64,000 nt of DNA, from contig CAZMZD010000001.1 of NCBI GenBank assembly GCA_964570895.1, positions 248,001-312,000 on the forward strand, in the 5' to 3' direction. The notes under the pieces were generated by a model, which had not been told where the DNA came from, made no database searches, and saw only the letters and a program-made list of their open reading frames with translations. This DNA is from RGIG1918 sp964570895 (GTDB taxonomy: Bacteria; Cyanobacteriota; Vampirovibrionia; Gastranaerophilales; Gastranaerophilaceae). This document shows positions 1-8,095 of the stretch, one piece after another. Both the position numbers and the translations under genes were made by a program. Each line of letters starts with the position of its first letter. Position 1 is the first letter of the stretch.

Positions 1-879
1 AGAAGCATTTGCCTCATATTCTGCAATATAAGCGTCAACATCAAACATAAGGTTAGAAATGGCAGCTTCGGATAATTCGCTACCCGTAATTGATTTGAAT
101 TTTGCAGCAAAAGTCGCGTCATCGTCGCTTGCGCTCAAACTTCCTGCAAGTTCAATAAACGCGCTAATCTGCGCTTGTGCTTCGTTTCCTGTTGTTCCAA
201 TACCTAAACCATTGTTTATAAACCCGAGCCCTTTCGAAATAATCCCTTGGTCGCTCTTGGTTTTGTCAAATTTTTCTTGTAGTTTTTGAGCATTTTCCTG
301 AACTTTATCAACTATATCTTGCTTTGAATAAGTCACCTCGGCCACTGTGCCATCAGCTTGAGCTTGCTGGATTGTATAAGATCCGTCGGTTGAATTAAGT
401 GTAGCTTGGATTGCAGCTAAATCTAAATCCGACCCCATAACCTCTTTATATACTTCTTGAATTTCAGCAAGAGTTATGTTTTCGCCTTTTGCAATTAGTG
501 CATCTAATTTTTCTTCGGCAGATTCAATACCCTTTTTAACCTTTTTAGTGCCGCCGCCAAAAAGTGATTTTACGCCATCGCCAACCGTTCCAAGCAACCC
601 GCGCCCTTTTTTAGAAGCATTAAATTCTGATTTTTTAGATTTTATCTCCTCTTGCATTTGAGCAATAATTTTTTGGTAATCAGAAACGGACATGTCCGCG
701 CTTTCTTCAAAATCGGCTTTCTGCTCATCGGTAAAAGCGCTCTCGTCAAACTGTTGAAGGGTGTTTTCATCAGTTTTTTCTAATTCGCTTTGGTCATATT
801 TTTTATTTTTTACCTCATTAACCACAACAGATGTGCCAATTGCAGCAACTGCTCCGACAACTAAGGCTGTAATTATCAT
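1..879 (-). CDS. Orphan protein, truncated by the left window edge
   Basis: An open minus-strand frame of 293 codons begins at the ATG complementary to 877-879 and runs off the window at base 1. An AGAAAGGA ribosome binding site lies just upstream of the start. The N-terminus is one hydrophobic segment (ITALVVGAVAAIGTSVVV) that could be a membrane anchor. Charged helical sequence follows, and residues about 75-110 hold a glycine-rich basic patch (GRGLLGTVGDGVKSLFGGG). The stretch from about residue 120 (EIQEVYKEVMGSDL) through GFINNGLGIGTTG to about residue 290 aligns by eye with the N-terminal part of the 1904-residue protein at 9728-15442 (QEAYSAIMGADL, GGINNVMGFGTNS). The two are therefore paralogues over this module. 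The family is not recognised and the function is unknown. Confidence 0.75.
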   Translation of the reverse strand, partial: MIITALVVGAVAAIGTSVVVNEVKNKKYDQSELEKTDENTLQQFDESAFTDEQKADFEESADMSVSDYQKIIAQMQEEIKSKKSEFNASKKGRGLLGTVGDGVKSLFGGGTKKVKKGIESAEEKLDALIAKGENITLAEIQEVYKEVMGSDLDLAAIQATLNSTDGSYTIQQAQADGTVAEVTYSKQDIVDKVQENAQKLQEKFDKTKSDQGIISKGLGFINNGLGIGTTGNEAQAQISAFIELAGSLSASDDDATFAAKFKSITGSELSEAAISNLMFDVDAYIAEYEANAS

Positions 880-1035
880 GGTAAATCCTTTCTACTATTC
901 ATACACTTTACACTAATCACGCTAACGGCACGAATAGTGGCGATATTTAGGGAATTTCAGAAAAGATTTACAATTCGTAATAAAAACACGCACAAAACAA
1001 AAAGCAAATAAAAATACGCTCCAAAAGCGCACCTA

Positions 1036-1070
1036 TAAAAGAACCGCTCCAAAAAGGAGCGGCTCTTTAA
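1036..1070 (-). terminator. Rho-independent terminator
   Basis: CCGCTCC at 1044-1050 pairs with GGAGCGG at 1056-1062 around an A5 loop, with A/T flanks extending the stem. Read on the minus strand the stem is followed by TTCTTTT. It sits directly after the stop of the minus-strand gene ending at 1084. Confidence 0.8.
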
Positions 1071-1083
1071 AAAACAAATAGAA

Positions 1084-1503
1084 CTATATCAATACATATT
1101 TTGAAATTTCTTCTCTTTTATCTTCAGGAATTTGATTAATAGTGAAAAAATCTTCAATAGTTTTAAATTTGCCTAAATGGCGCCTATTGTAAACTATATG
1201 TTTTGCTTTCATTTCGTCAATATCAGGAACAAGCGCAAGTACTTTTGAATTTGCAGAATTCACATGGATAAACGGCTGTGTTGTGCCGTCGATAAAATCC
1301 CTAACGCGCATTTTGTAAACAGCATACATAATCGGCTCTTTAAGCGCAATAATCAAAATCAACAATATGCCACAAACAAAACCTGCAATTGTGAGCGCGT
1401 CGTTATCTGTTTTAGAACCCGAAACAAAAAGCCCTACAACAATTGCAACAGAAATTGCTAAGAAAATTCCGTTTAAATCGACAAAGTCCATAAACTTTTT
1501 CAT
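1084..1503 (-). CDS. Small membrane protein with a ComEA-like helix-hairpin-helix tail
   Basis: 139 residues. Two hydrophobic segments (about 12-30 and 38-62) suggest a membrane-anchored protein. The C-terminal 65 residues read HVNSANSKVLALVPDI, then a helix with KAKHIVYNRRHLGKFKTIEDF. This is the pattern of the helix-hairpin-helix found at the end of ComEA and related DNA-binding proteins (N-x-A-x2-x-L-x-x-[LI]P-x-I, then A-x2-I-x2-R). The ATG overlaps the stop of the upstream MFS gene as TAATG, so translation is probably coupled. DNA binding is inferred from the motif; a role in uptake is not shown. The same fold also occurs in proteins with no DNA role. Confidence 0.7.
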   Translation of the reverse strand: MKKFMDFVDLNGIFLAISVAIVVGLFVSGSKTDNDALTIAGFVCGILLILIIALKEPIMYAVYKMRVRDFIDGTTQPFIHVNSANSKVLALVPDIDEMKAKHIVYNRRHLGKFKTIEDFFTINQIPEDKREEISKYVLI

Positions 1504-2861
1504 TATTTATTCTCCTTAATTGTCATTGAAATAACGGCAGAAATAACAAGCATTATTGCGCCAACTATAAACGCATATTCCCAATGGTTGTTTTGATATC
1601 CGCCCTGAGTGAATTTAGAAGCGTCTATAAACCAAGCAAGCAATGTGCAAACAAGAACTTGCGGAGCCGCGATGAATATATTAAATATACCCATAACAGA
1701 GCCTTCTGTCCCCGGTTTAATGTAATTTGAAAGCATAGCAAAAGGAAGCGCCAATGTGCTTGCCCAGCCAATGCCCGCAACTGCCATTGCAACCATAACA
1801 ACAACAGGGTTTGCACTCATTGCCATAACAAGGTAAGCCGCAGCCATTGTAAGAAGCGAAACAAAATGCACGATTTTATTTCCAAACTTAGTTGCAAAAT
1901 ATCCAATTGGAAGCGCTATCACAAAGCAAATAAAGTTAAATACCGCAAAGCTGATTGATGAGAAGTTTTGCCCTTGCGCATTTTTTTCGTCAAAAACAGC
2001 CTTTTGAGCTGCATCAAGCAAGGTTAAATCCGGAACTTGATACAAAATATGAACCGCAAATTGCGTAAAGAAAATCATAAGGCTCATAAGCCCAATCCAA
2101 GTGAAAAATTGCATTGTGCAAATTTTTGCAACTTCAGGCGAAATCGCAAAGAACTCTTTAACTTTTTGAGCAAAAGAAGTGCAAGCAACATCAGAAGATA
2201 TTTCAAGCTCTTCTTTTTTAATTTGTCTTTCGCGAATTGTAAGGCAAGTCCAAAGCATGCCAAGCATAAATGCAATACCTGCCATCAAAAATTGAGCAGA
2301 TACAGACATTTGAAAATTAAACACATATTTCAAAAATGGCGCAGTTCCTGCTGCCACAACCGAACCCAAGCCAATTGCAAAACTTAAATAAGAATTAGCT
2401 TCAGCATGTTGAGATTTTGGAATATTGTCAGGAATAAGCGCTCTATAAGGACCTTGAGCCGCGTTAACGCAAGCGTCGATAAGCCATATCATAATTGCCG
2501 CAAAACAAAGCCCAAGCAAAGCCGGAGCATTTTCTCCAAAAAGAGAGGCAAAATAGCCTGAATGCGGAAGCAAAATTAACCCCAAAGAGCCAAATAATGC
2601 ACCAAGTAATAAATACGGAACGCGCCTTCCAAACCTAGTTTGTGTAGTATCAGACAAAGCGCCGATAATAGGCTGAACAATAATGCCTGAAATAGGACCT
2701 GCAAGCCAAATTAAACCAAAAATCAAAGGCGAAGCGCCGAGCGATTCAGTCACAGGACCTGATAAAATAATCCTCATCTGCCACGCAAATTGCAAACCAA
2801 AAAAGCCAATGCAAAAGTTGAACAATTGCGCAACGCTAAACTTTTTTAAATCTTCTGACAT
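1503..2861 (-). CDS. MFS transporter of the sugar:cation symporter type
   Basis: About 452 residues with roughly twelve hydrophobic segments. The sequence around residues 25-75 (AWQMRIILSGPVTESLGA, then GPISGIIVQPIIGALSD, then RFGRRVPYLL) matches the GPH/SLC45-like sugar carriers: a G-x-L-S-D loop followed by RxGRR. The start is taken at the ATG at 2859-2861, because AGGAGTTATT lies directly before it; an earlier in-frame codon 54 bases upstream has no such site. The substrate is inferred to be a mono- or disaccharide and cannot be fixed from sequence. It is the first gene of a two-gene unit with the HhH membrane protein. Confidence 0.8.
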   Translation of the reverse strand: MSEDLKKFSVAQLFNFCIGFFGLQFAWQMRIILSGPVTESLGASPLIFGLIWLAGPISGIIVQPIIGALSDTTQTRFGRRVPYLLLGALFGSLGLILLPHSGYFASLFGENAPALLGLCFAAIMIWLIDACVNAAQGPYRALIPDNIPKSQHAEANSYLSFAIGLGSVVAAGTAPFLKYVFNFQMSVSAQFLMAGIAFMLGMLWTCLTIRERQIKKEELEISSDVACTSFAQKVKEFFAISPEVAKICTMQFFTWIGLMSLMIFFTQFAVHILYQVPDLTLLDAAQKAVFDEKNAQGQNFSSISFAVFNFICFVIALPIGYFATKFGNKIVHFVSLLTMAAAYLVMAMSANPVVVMVAMAVAGIGWASTLALPFAMLSNYIKPGTEGSVMGIFNIFIAAPQVLVCTLLAWFIDASKFTQGGYQNNHWEYAFIVGAIMLVISAVISMTIKENK

Positions 2862-2899
2862 AATAACTCCTTTTAAACTTACCCTTAGTTTACAATAAA

Positions 2900-2928
2900 T
2901 TGCTTTGTTTGTCATATTGTTATAAAAT
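2900..2928 (+). promoter_or_regulatory. Promoter of the spoIID-like operon
   Basis: TTGCTT (2900-2905), 17-bp spacer, TAAAAT (2923-2928). The -10 box ends 7 nt before the ATG at 2936, and no Shine-Dalgarno sequence is present, so the transcript is predicted to be leaderless. Confidence 0.5.
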
Positions 2929-2935
2929 TTTTCCT

Positions 2936-4687
2936 ATGAGGAATTTATTTTTAAGCACATTATTATTTTGTTCATTAATATTACCGGCATACTCGGTCGA
3001 AGAAAGAAAAGTTGTATCAGTTGCAATATCAAATCAAAATTTTTCTGTTTATAACCACACGGAACAAGAGTTTTTCTCAAACACGCCAATACTTTTGACC
3101 GATATGTCATCGAACAAAAGTATCACCGTTAAGCCAAAAGAAATTTTAAAAATCAATTTCGAAAACGGGCTGCTTCATGCAAAATCCGATATAACAAACA
3201 AAATTGAAGACTCTGCGGGCCCATTCGTCCTCACATCAAATTCGCCGATTGCCATAAAAAACCTCAAAAGAAAAGGTAAGCAAGCAGAATACCTCGGGCA
3301 GTTTGAAATTAAAATTAACACAAAAGCCACAGGGTTTAATGTCATTAACGTGCTTGATATGGAATCATATTTAAGAGGGGTTGTTCCAAATGAAATGCCC
3401 CCATATTTCTCTTTTGAAGCGCTTAAAGCACAAGCAGTTGCCGCAAGAAACTACGCAAACAAAGAAGGCAAAATGAACCCAAATTACGACGTGTGTGACT
3501 CTGTTGCTTCTCAAGTTTATTATGGCGTTGGTTCATACAACCAAATCACGGACAAAGCGGTTCATCAAACAAATTCAATATACGCACTCTACGACAAAAA
3601 ACCTGTTTTAACCCTATATCACTCAACAGCAGGCGGAATTACAGAAAGCTACGATAACACATTTTTAGTGAACAATGAAACTTTCACACCAAAAGAAAAG
3701 TACCCGTACCTAGTGTCTGTTGGAGGAAAATTACGCACAGAAAAAGATGTGAAAGATTTTTACACTTCAAAACCCGAAACGCCGGATATTGATTCACCAA
3801 AATACAGATGGGAATACGAATGGGAAGAAAGTGAGCTCGTGGACGTTTTAAATAAATATATGCCCGCGCAATCTGCTAAAAAATTAATTGAGCCCGCGCT
3901 TCCAACAGATGAAATTATAAGTAAAATTGAAGACATTAAAATTTTAAGACATGGAGATAGCGGAAAAGCCCTCGTAATGCTTATTAAAACAGATATTGGC
4001 GATTTTAAAGTCAAAGGGCAATCTGCAATCAGATTGCTACTTAGAAAAAACGACAAAGCGCTTCCCTCGTCAAATTTCTACATAGAAAAAATCACAAAAA
4101 AAGTTGCAATTTCAAAACTTGAAAAAGAAAAGCAAGACGAACTTACAAAAAGCGCGCAAAGTGCTGGCGCGCAAACCCTCGGCGCTTCAAGTGCAACAGA
4201 CGATATGACAGACGCTTATTTTGAAAAAAGCGGAAAACTCTTTGGCAAAGGGAAATGCAAAAAAAATAGTTTTAAAGTTTACGGCGGCGGTTTTGGGCAT
4301 GGCGTTGGCATGAGCCAATATGGTGCAAATTACCTTGCAAAAAAAGGTAAGACTTATGATGAAATTTTAAAATATTATTACACAGGTATTAAAATCGGCT
4401 CAATGCCGCAAACAGTGGAAGAAAACAAAGAAGCATCACTCAATTTTTATTTCAATAAAGGCGAAAAAGTGTTATTTAAATTTGATAACACTAAAAAGCT
4501 CTCAATGTTCGCTTTCACGATAAACAATTTCCTCTTTAACCCTGATATGAGCCAATATCAAAGCAAAATTTTATGGTTTGATATAACAAAATATTTAACC
4601 GAGGGCGATAATAAAATCATAATTCAACCGCTTAATAAGGCAGACTATAGCAAAAAACCAACATTTTGGATAGAAATAGAGGACTAA
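2936..4687 (+). CDS. SpoIID/LytB-domain secreted protein
   Basis: 583 residues. The ATG at 2936 is chosen because it gives a clean signal peptide (MRNLFLSTLLFCSLILPAYS); an upstream in-frame start would add 12 residues with no ribosome site. The SpoIID domain spans about 115-250: LDMESYLRGVVPNEMP, FEALKAQAVAARNYA, and a CDS..SQVYYG segment. It resumes near 440-470 with GGGFGHGVGMSQYGAN and the DEILKYYYTG ending. In spore formers SpoIID is a lytic transglycosylase that trims peptidoglycan, and non-sporulating bacteria keep LytB-type relatives for wall remodelling. The two halves of the domain are separated by a ~150-residue insert. It shares an operon with murJ (TAATG overlap), which supports a cell-wall role. 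Confidence 0.85.
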   Translation: MRNLFLSTLLFCSLILPAYSVEERKVVSVAISNQNFSVYNHTEQEFFSNTPILLTDMSSNKSITVKPKEILKINFENGLLHAKSDITNKIEDSAGPFVLTSNSPIAIKNLKRKGKQAEYLGQFEIKINTKATGFNVINVLDMESYLRGVVPNEMPPYFSFEALKAQAVAARNYANKEGKMNPNYDVCDSVASQVYYGVGSYNQITDKAVHQTNSIYALYDKKPVLTLYHSTAGGITESYDNTFLVNNETFTPKEKYPYLVSVGGKLRTEKDVKDFYTSKPETPDIDSPKYRWEYEWEESELVDVLNKYMPAQSAKKLIEPALPTDEIISKIEDIKILRHGDSGKALVMLIKTDIGDFKVKGQSAIRLLLRKNDKALPSSNFYIEKITKKVAISKLEKEKQDELTKSAQSAGAQTLGASSATDDMTDAYFEKSGKLFGKGKCKKNSFKVYGGGFGHGVGMSQYGANYLAKKGKTYDEILKYYYTGIKIGSMPQTVEENKEASLNFYFNKGEKVLFKFDNTKKLSMFAFTINNFLFNPDMSQYQSKILWFDITKYLTEGDNKIIIQPLNKADYSKKPTFWIEIED

Positions 4688-6264
4688 TGGAAGAGGGCGC
4701 AAAAAATCAAGGCATATTTAAAGCAGCAACTTGGATTGCGGTAATTATTTTGTTTTCTAAAATAATCGGCTTTTTAAGAGATGTGGTAATTGCAAATTAT
4801 TATGGCACAGGGATAGTTTCAGACGCATATTTTTATGCCTACCAAATCCCCGCTTTGCTTGTTGTAATTTTGGGTGGCGTGGGCGGCCCGTTTCATAGCG
4901 CAACGGTTGCCATTTTTTCAAAATTAATACCGGACTACACCTCTCGCCCATCAGATTATGTCAAAAAACTTTTTAACACATTTGAAACAGTAACATTCAT
5001 TATTTTTGCGCTCCTTGCGCTGGTGTGCTTTATATTTCCGGATAAAATCATCGGAATTATCGTGTCATCCGGCTCTGAAGAGCTCATAAAAATTGCTTCG
5101 CTGCACTTAAAAATAATGTCCCCTCTTGTTTTAATCGGCGCAATGATGGGGATTTACTATGGAATTTTGGTCACATATAAACATTACCTCTTGCCAAACA
5201 TTTCGCCATCTTTTGTATCTGTCGGAATTATTTTAACCCTTTTGATTTTCAAAAACGACACAAGCGGAATACATCTTGCACTTGGCACATTAATTGGCGG
5301 CATTTTGCAATTTATCGTGCAAACGCCCGCAGTTAGAAAACTTGGCTATGGTTTTGTTTTTACATTATCAAAATATAAAGACGCAAACTTCAAAGAAATA
5401 ACAGAGCTGCTTTTGCCGGCATTTTTAAGCTCCACAATCGGGCAATTCGGCTTATATGTCGATATGTTTTTCTCGTCCGGCCTGCAAGAAGGAGCATGGA
5501 CATCATTAGGCTATGCGAATAGGATTTTCCAATTCCCGACAGGGCTTTTGCTAACGGCAATCCTGGTTCCTTTGTTCCCGTTGTTTTCAAGGCTCGTTGG
5601 AGAAAAAAAATACGAAGAAACTGCTGAATATTTTACAAAAGGCGTTGGCTCTTTGTTTTTTATATCATGCTTTTTTGTGGCGCTCATATCAATCATCAGG
5701 TTTGACGCAATTGCTGTTGCGCTTGAGCGCGGGGCATTCACGCACGAGTCTACAATACAAGTTGCAAACATTTTGTTTGTAATTACTTTCTCGCTCCTTC
5801 CGTACGTGTTCAGAGATAGCGCAACAAGGCTCTTATACGCTTTTAACGACTCAAAAATCCCATTTATCACAGCGCTTCTTGCAATATTTCTCAAAATATT
5901 TTTCAATTCAATTTTGGTCAAAGAATACGGAATATACGGCATTTCAATGTCAACCGTGATTATCACTTTAATTAACGCAATAATTTTAGGAAGCTTCATA
6001 AAAACCAAAATGGAATACAAATTCACACCTTTATTTAAAGAACTTATAAAAATGGTTCTAATTGGCGCCGCAACAGCATTTATCGGCTATTATTTCCACA
6101 AGCTTCTAACAATGCACATTGACGGAAACATGATGTATGCCCTGATAAGATTAATCATCACAACCGCATTTGTTGGCGCAATTTATATGCTATTTTCTAA
6201 AATTTGCAGAGTTCAATATGCAAGCATTGCAATCGAAAAAATAAAAGGTAAATTTATAAAATGA
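4687..6264 (+). CDS. murJ: Lipid II flippase MurJ
   Basis: 525 residues and about 14 membrane segments. MurJ moves lipid-linked peptidoglycan precursor across the inner membrane. Family features are visible: the N-terminal KIIGFLRDVVIANYYGTG, the SDAYFYAYQIP segment, and in the centre YANRIFQFPTGLL followed by LVPLFPLFSRL. The ATG overlaps the preceding stop (TAATG) with GAGG a few bases upstream. An in-frame start 21 bases earlier would lie inside the SpoIID gene and is less likely. The next gene starts in an ATGA overlap with this stop, so three genes are probably co-translated. Confidence 0.92.
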   Translation: MEEGAKNQGIFKAATWIAVIILFSKIIGFLRDVVIANYYGTGIVSDAYFYAYQIPALLVVILGGVGGPFHSATVAIFSKLIPDYTSRPSDYVKKLFNTFETVTFIIFALLALVCFIFPDKIIGIIVSSGSEELIKIASLHLKIMSPLVLIGAMMGIYYGILVTYKHYLLPNISPSFVSVGIILTLLIFKNDTSGIHLALGTLIGGILQFIVQTPAVRKLGYGFVFTLSKYKDANFKEITELLLPAFLSSTIGQFGLYVDMFFSSGLQEGAWTSLGYANRIFQFPTGLLLTAILVPLFPLFSRLVGEKKYEETAEYFTKGVGSLFFISCFFVALISIIRFDAIAVALERGAFTHESTIQVANILFVITFSLLPYVFRDSATRLLYAFNDSKIPFITALLAIFLKIFFNSILVKEYGIYGISMSTVIITLINAIILGSFIKTKMEYKFTPLFKELIKMVLIGAATAFIGYYFHKLLTMHIDGNMMYALIRLIITTAFVGAIYMLFSKICRVQYASIAIEKIKGKFIK

Positions 6265-6803
6265 TAAAAAATGTTGTTTATGCCTTCGAAACAGACACGG
6301 TCTGGGGGCTTGGGGCGGATATAAAAGACGAAAAATCAATCAAGAAAATTTACGAGCTCAAACACAGGGAAAGCACAAAGCCGCTAATTTTAATGAGCTA
6401 CGATTTAGCGCCAATTTTGCAATATGTCCAACCGTTAAATGATGAAGTCAAAGAAATTGCGGAAAAATATCTCCCTGGCGCACTTACGATTATCACAAAA
6501 AAGAGTGCAGATTTTCCAAAATACTTAAATCCGGAGTTTGACACAGTAGGGCTTAGGATACCGGACCACACCGGTTTTAGGGATTTTTGCAGAGAAAATA
6601 ATTTAGTTCTTGCAACAACTTCAGCAAACATTTCAAACGAAACTCCATGTAAAAACATGCATGAAATTAAAGAAAAATTCGCAGAACATGTAAAAATCAT
6701 AGAAAACACAATTTTAGAAAAAAATTCAGAAACTCCATCAACCGTTATCCTTATGCAAGACAAGGGTTTCAAGGTTCTTAGAGAAGGAAATATAAAATTT
6801 TAA
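6261..6803 (+). CDS. tsaC: L-threonylcarbamoyladenylate synthase (YrdC/Sua5 family)
   Basis: 180 residues, the length of the single-domain YrdC/TsaC form; the longer Sua5 form has an extra C-terminal domain. The enzyme makes threonylcarbamoyl-AMP for the t6A37 modification of ANN-decoding tRNAs. Visible motifs are FETDTVWGLGAD near the start, the substrate-binding IYELKHRESTKPL (K...R), PGALTII, VGLRIPDH and TTSANIS. The start overlaps murJ by 4 bp (ATGA). An intact tRNA-Ile, a substrate of this pathway, lies 180 bp downstream, but that is likely coincidence. Confidence 0.9.
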   Translation: MIKNVVYAFETDTVWGLGADIKDEKSIKKIYELKHRESTKPLILMSYDLAPILQYVQPLNDEVKEIAEKYLPGALTIITKKSADFPKYLNPEFDTVGLRIPDHTGFRDFCRENNLVLATTSANISNETPCKNMHEIKEKFAEHVKIIENTILEKNSETPSTVILMQDKGFKVLREGNIKF

Positions 6804-6853
6804 AAAAATCATTTGCAAAATAATTATGTCTGTGGTTCAATAATATTCGGTAA

Positions 6854-6943
6854 GGGCTATTAGCTCAGGTGGCTAGAGCACTCTGCCGAGGAAAAGTTGA
6901 CTAAATGTCAAGTTTTCTGAGAGGCCTGATAAGGCTCAAAAAC
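6854..6943 (+). pseudogene. Broken tRNA: 5' half of a tRNA-Ile followed by unrelated hairpins
   Basis: The first 26 bases (6854-6879: acceptor strand GGGCTAT, D-arm) are identical to the intact tRNA-Ile at 6982, as are a few bases upstream. After that the copy diverges. An inverted repeat with a single mismatch (GAAAAGTTGAC / GTCAAGTTTTC) is followed by GAGGC-CTGATAA-GGCTC, which looks like an anticodon arm carrying the same CTGATAA loop. There is no T-arm, no 3' acceptor strand and no CCA before the next tRNA begins, so this cannot fold as a tRNA. Confidence 0.6.
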
Positions 6944-6981
6944 AAAAATTTGAAAATTTAATAATTAATAAGTTGGTGTAA

Positions 6982-7058
6982 GGGCTATTAGCTCAGGTGG
7001 CTAGAGCGCACCCCTGATAAGGGTGAGGTCCTTGGTTCGAGTCCAAGATGGCCCACCA
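6982..7058 (+). tRNA. tRNA-Ile (anticodon GAT)
   Basis: 77 bases with CCA encoded. The acceptor GGGCTAT pairs with ATGGCCC (one G-T pair) and the discriminator is A. The anticodon stem CACCC/GGGTG encloses CTGATAA, giving anticodon GAT. The T-arm contains GGTTCGAGTCC. A U-tailed hairpin follows directly. Confidence 0.97.
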
Positions 7059-7063
7059 TTTTG

Positions 7064-7093
7064 AAAAAAAGAGGTCGAAAGACCTCTTTTTTG
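7064..7093 (+). terminator. Terminator of tRNA-Ile
   Basis: AAAAAAGAGGTC, GAAA tetraloop, GACCTCTTTTTT: a perfect 12-bp stem ending in a T run just after the CCA of the tRNA. Confidence 0.9.
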
Positions 7094-7180
7094 TTGCAAT
7101 GATTGGATTTCAAGAGTTCGAGGATTTTTGACAAAATAGCAAAGTGTGAGGTTTGCCTCCGAAAGTCCACCATTTTAAAT

Positions 7181-7206
7181 AAAGACCGCAACAGCGGTCT
7201 TTTTTA
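7181..7206 (+). terminator. Second terminator behind a possible tRNA 3' remnant
   Basis: AAAGACCGC, short loop, GCGGTCTTTTTT. It follows a sequence ending in GTCCACCATTTT (7166-7177), which resembles a tRNA 3' end plus CCA and has the same spacing to its terminator as tRNA-Ile has. No complete tRNA can be folded here. Confidence 0.75.
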
Positions 7207-7248
7207 ATGCCAAATAATAAATAATTAAAATTAAAAAAGGAAAATACT

Positions 7249-7698
7249 ATGAAAGTAGAACTTACACCAAAATTGACAAATAAAAAGACGAAAATCAAAT
7301 TACCAAAAGCTAACTTTTTATCAACAGTTAGGTTGTTTTTTACATCAAAAACACCTCTGCTTAAAAATGATTCTTTTGAAAAAGATGCTCAAGAACAAAA
7401 AAAGCAAGTTGAAAAAATAGAAAAGCTGGTTCCAAGAAAATATCCAAATTGGTGCGACTATGAAAAAGATTACAACTTGGCGCAGTCATTTCCAACGCAA
7501 ACGGTTTGCTATTATCCGGAAGATGTTGAAAAAATGGAACAAATGACAAAAAAAGAAATGATTGCATACAAAAATAAACTATATGCAGAAGGTAAATATT
7601 ATATCGACAACAATTACCATGTTGATACACCGGCATTAGATAAATTTGATAAAGAACATGGGATAACTTGGCGGAATCCTGTTATTAAAGATGAATAA
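7249..7698 (+). CDS. Hypothetical protein, 149 residues
   Basis: Not recognised. AAGGAAAA lies 5-10 bases before the ATG. The N-terminal 35 residues are lysine-rich and otherwise hydrophobic (NFLSTVRLFF); the rest is charged and soluble, with RKYPNWCDYEKDYN and an aromatic C-terminal part ending in GITWRNP. No signal peptide is clear. It stands alone between a tRNA terminator and a 400-bp non-coding stretch, typical of an orphan accessory gene. Confidence 0.65.
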   Translation: MKVELTPKLTNKKTKIKLPKANFLSTVRLFFTSKTPLLKNDSFEKDAQEQKKQVEKIEKLVPRKYPNWCDYEKDYNLAQSFPTQTVCYYPEDVEKMEQMTKKEMIAYKNKLYAEGKYYIDNNYHVDTPALDKFDKEHGITWRNPVIKDE

Positions 7699-7960
7699 TA
7701 AAAATAGATACATATTGAATTCATTTTCAAACTAACCAGACTAGACAATATAATATATAGCAATTTTTCATCTCAAGTCCGCACTTCGTGCCTATTGCAA
7801 AAGCTAATTTCTGGCACTACTTTATACTTCCACACCCCAACCCTTCTTTGCAAGCCTAGCCCTGATTAATTTTATTTTTTTACAAAATACCAATTATTAT
7901 TTAACAATGCGCCATCCAAAATAATTAAACCGCGCAATAAAGTAAAAAACTCATACAAAA
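7699..7960. other. Non-coding stretch between the 149-residue orphan and the glycosyltransferase
   Basis: About 260 AT-rich bases with no open frame that has a ribosome site and no strong hairpin. The only signal seen in this gap is the promoter that begins at 7961. Confidence 0.6.
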
Positions 7961-7989
7961 TTGCCGTAAATAAAATATTTTTATATAAT
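7961..7989 (+). promoter_or_regulatory. Sigma-70-type promoter of the glycosyltransferase
   Basis: TTGCCG (7961-7966), 17-bp spacer, TATAAT (7984-7989). The start of transcription would lie near 7996, giving a ~100-nt leader before the ATG at 8096. Confidence 0.6.
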
Positions 7990-8095
7990 TTAATTTTATA
8001 AAGGCACTATTTGCACATCAAAAAAAATACAAAAAAGCTCGCCGCCCAAAAAACATTCAAAAATAACAGGTAAACAGACCAAAGAAACAACCGCA

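Noticed and set aside
5511..6026. Long minus-strand frames opposite murJ, purH, umuC and the Fsr-type carrier
   Set aside because: They are shadows of hydrophobic or repetitive coding sequence; the plus-strand proteins are full length with family motifs.
6900..6943. Possible TPP riboswitch (CTGAGA and CCTGATAA motifs)
   Set aside because: The usual spacing and the GCGTAGGGA end are missing, and no thiamine gene follows. The sequence is better explained as tRNA debris.
6988..7191. Minus-strand ORF over the tRNA-Ile, reading LGLEPRTSPLSGVRSSHLS
   Set aside because: This is the antisense of the tRNA itself, a well-known false ORF. The tRNA fold is complete.
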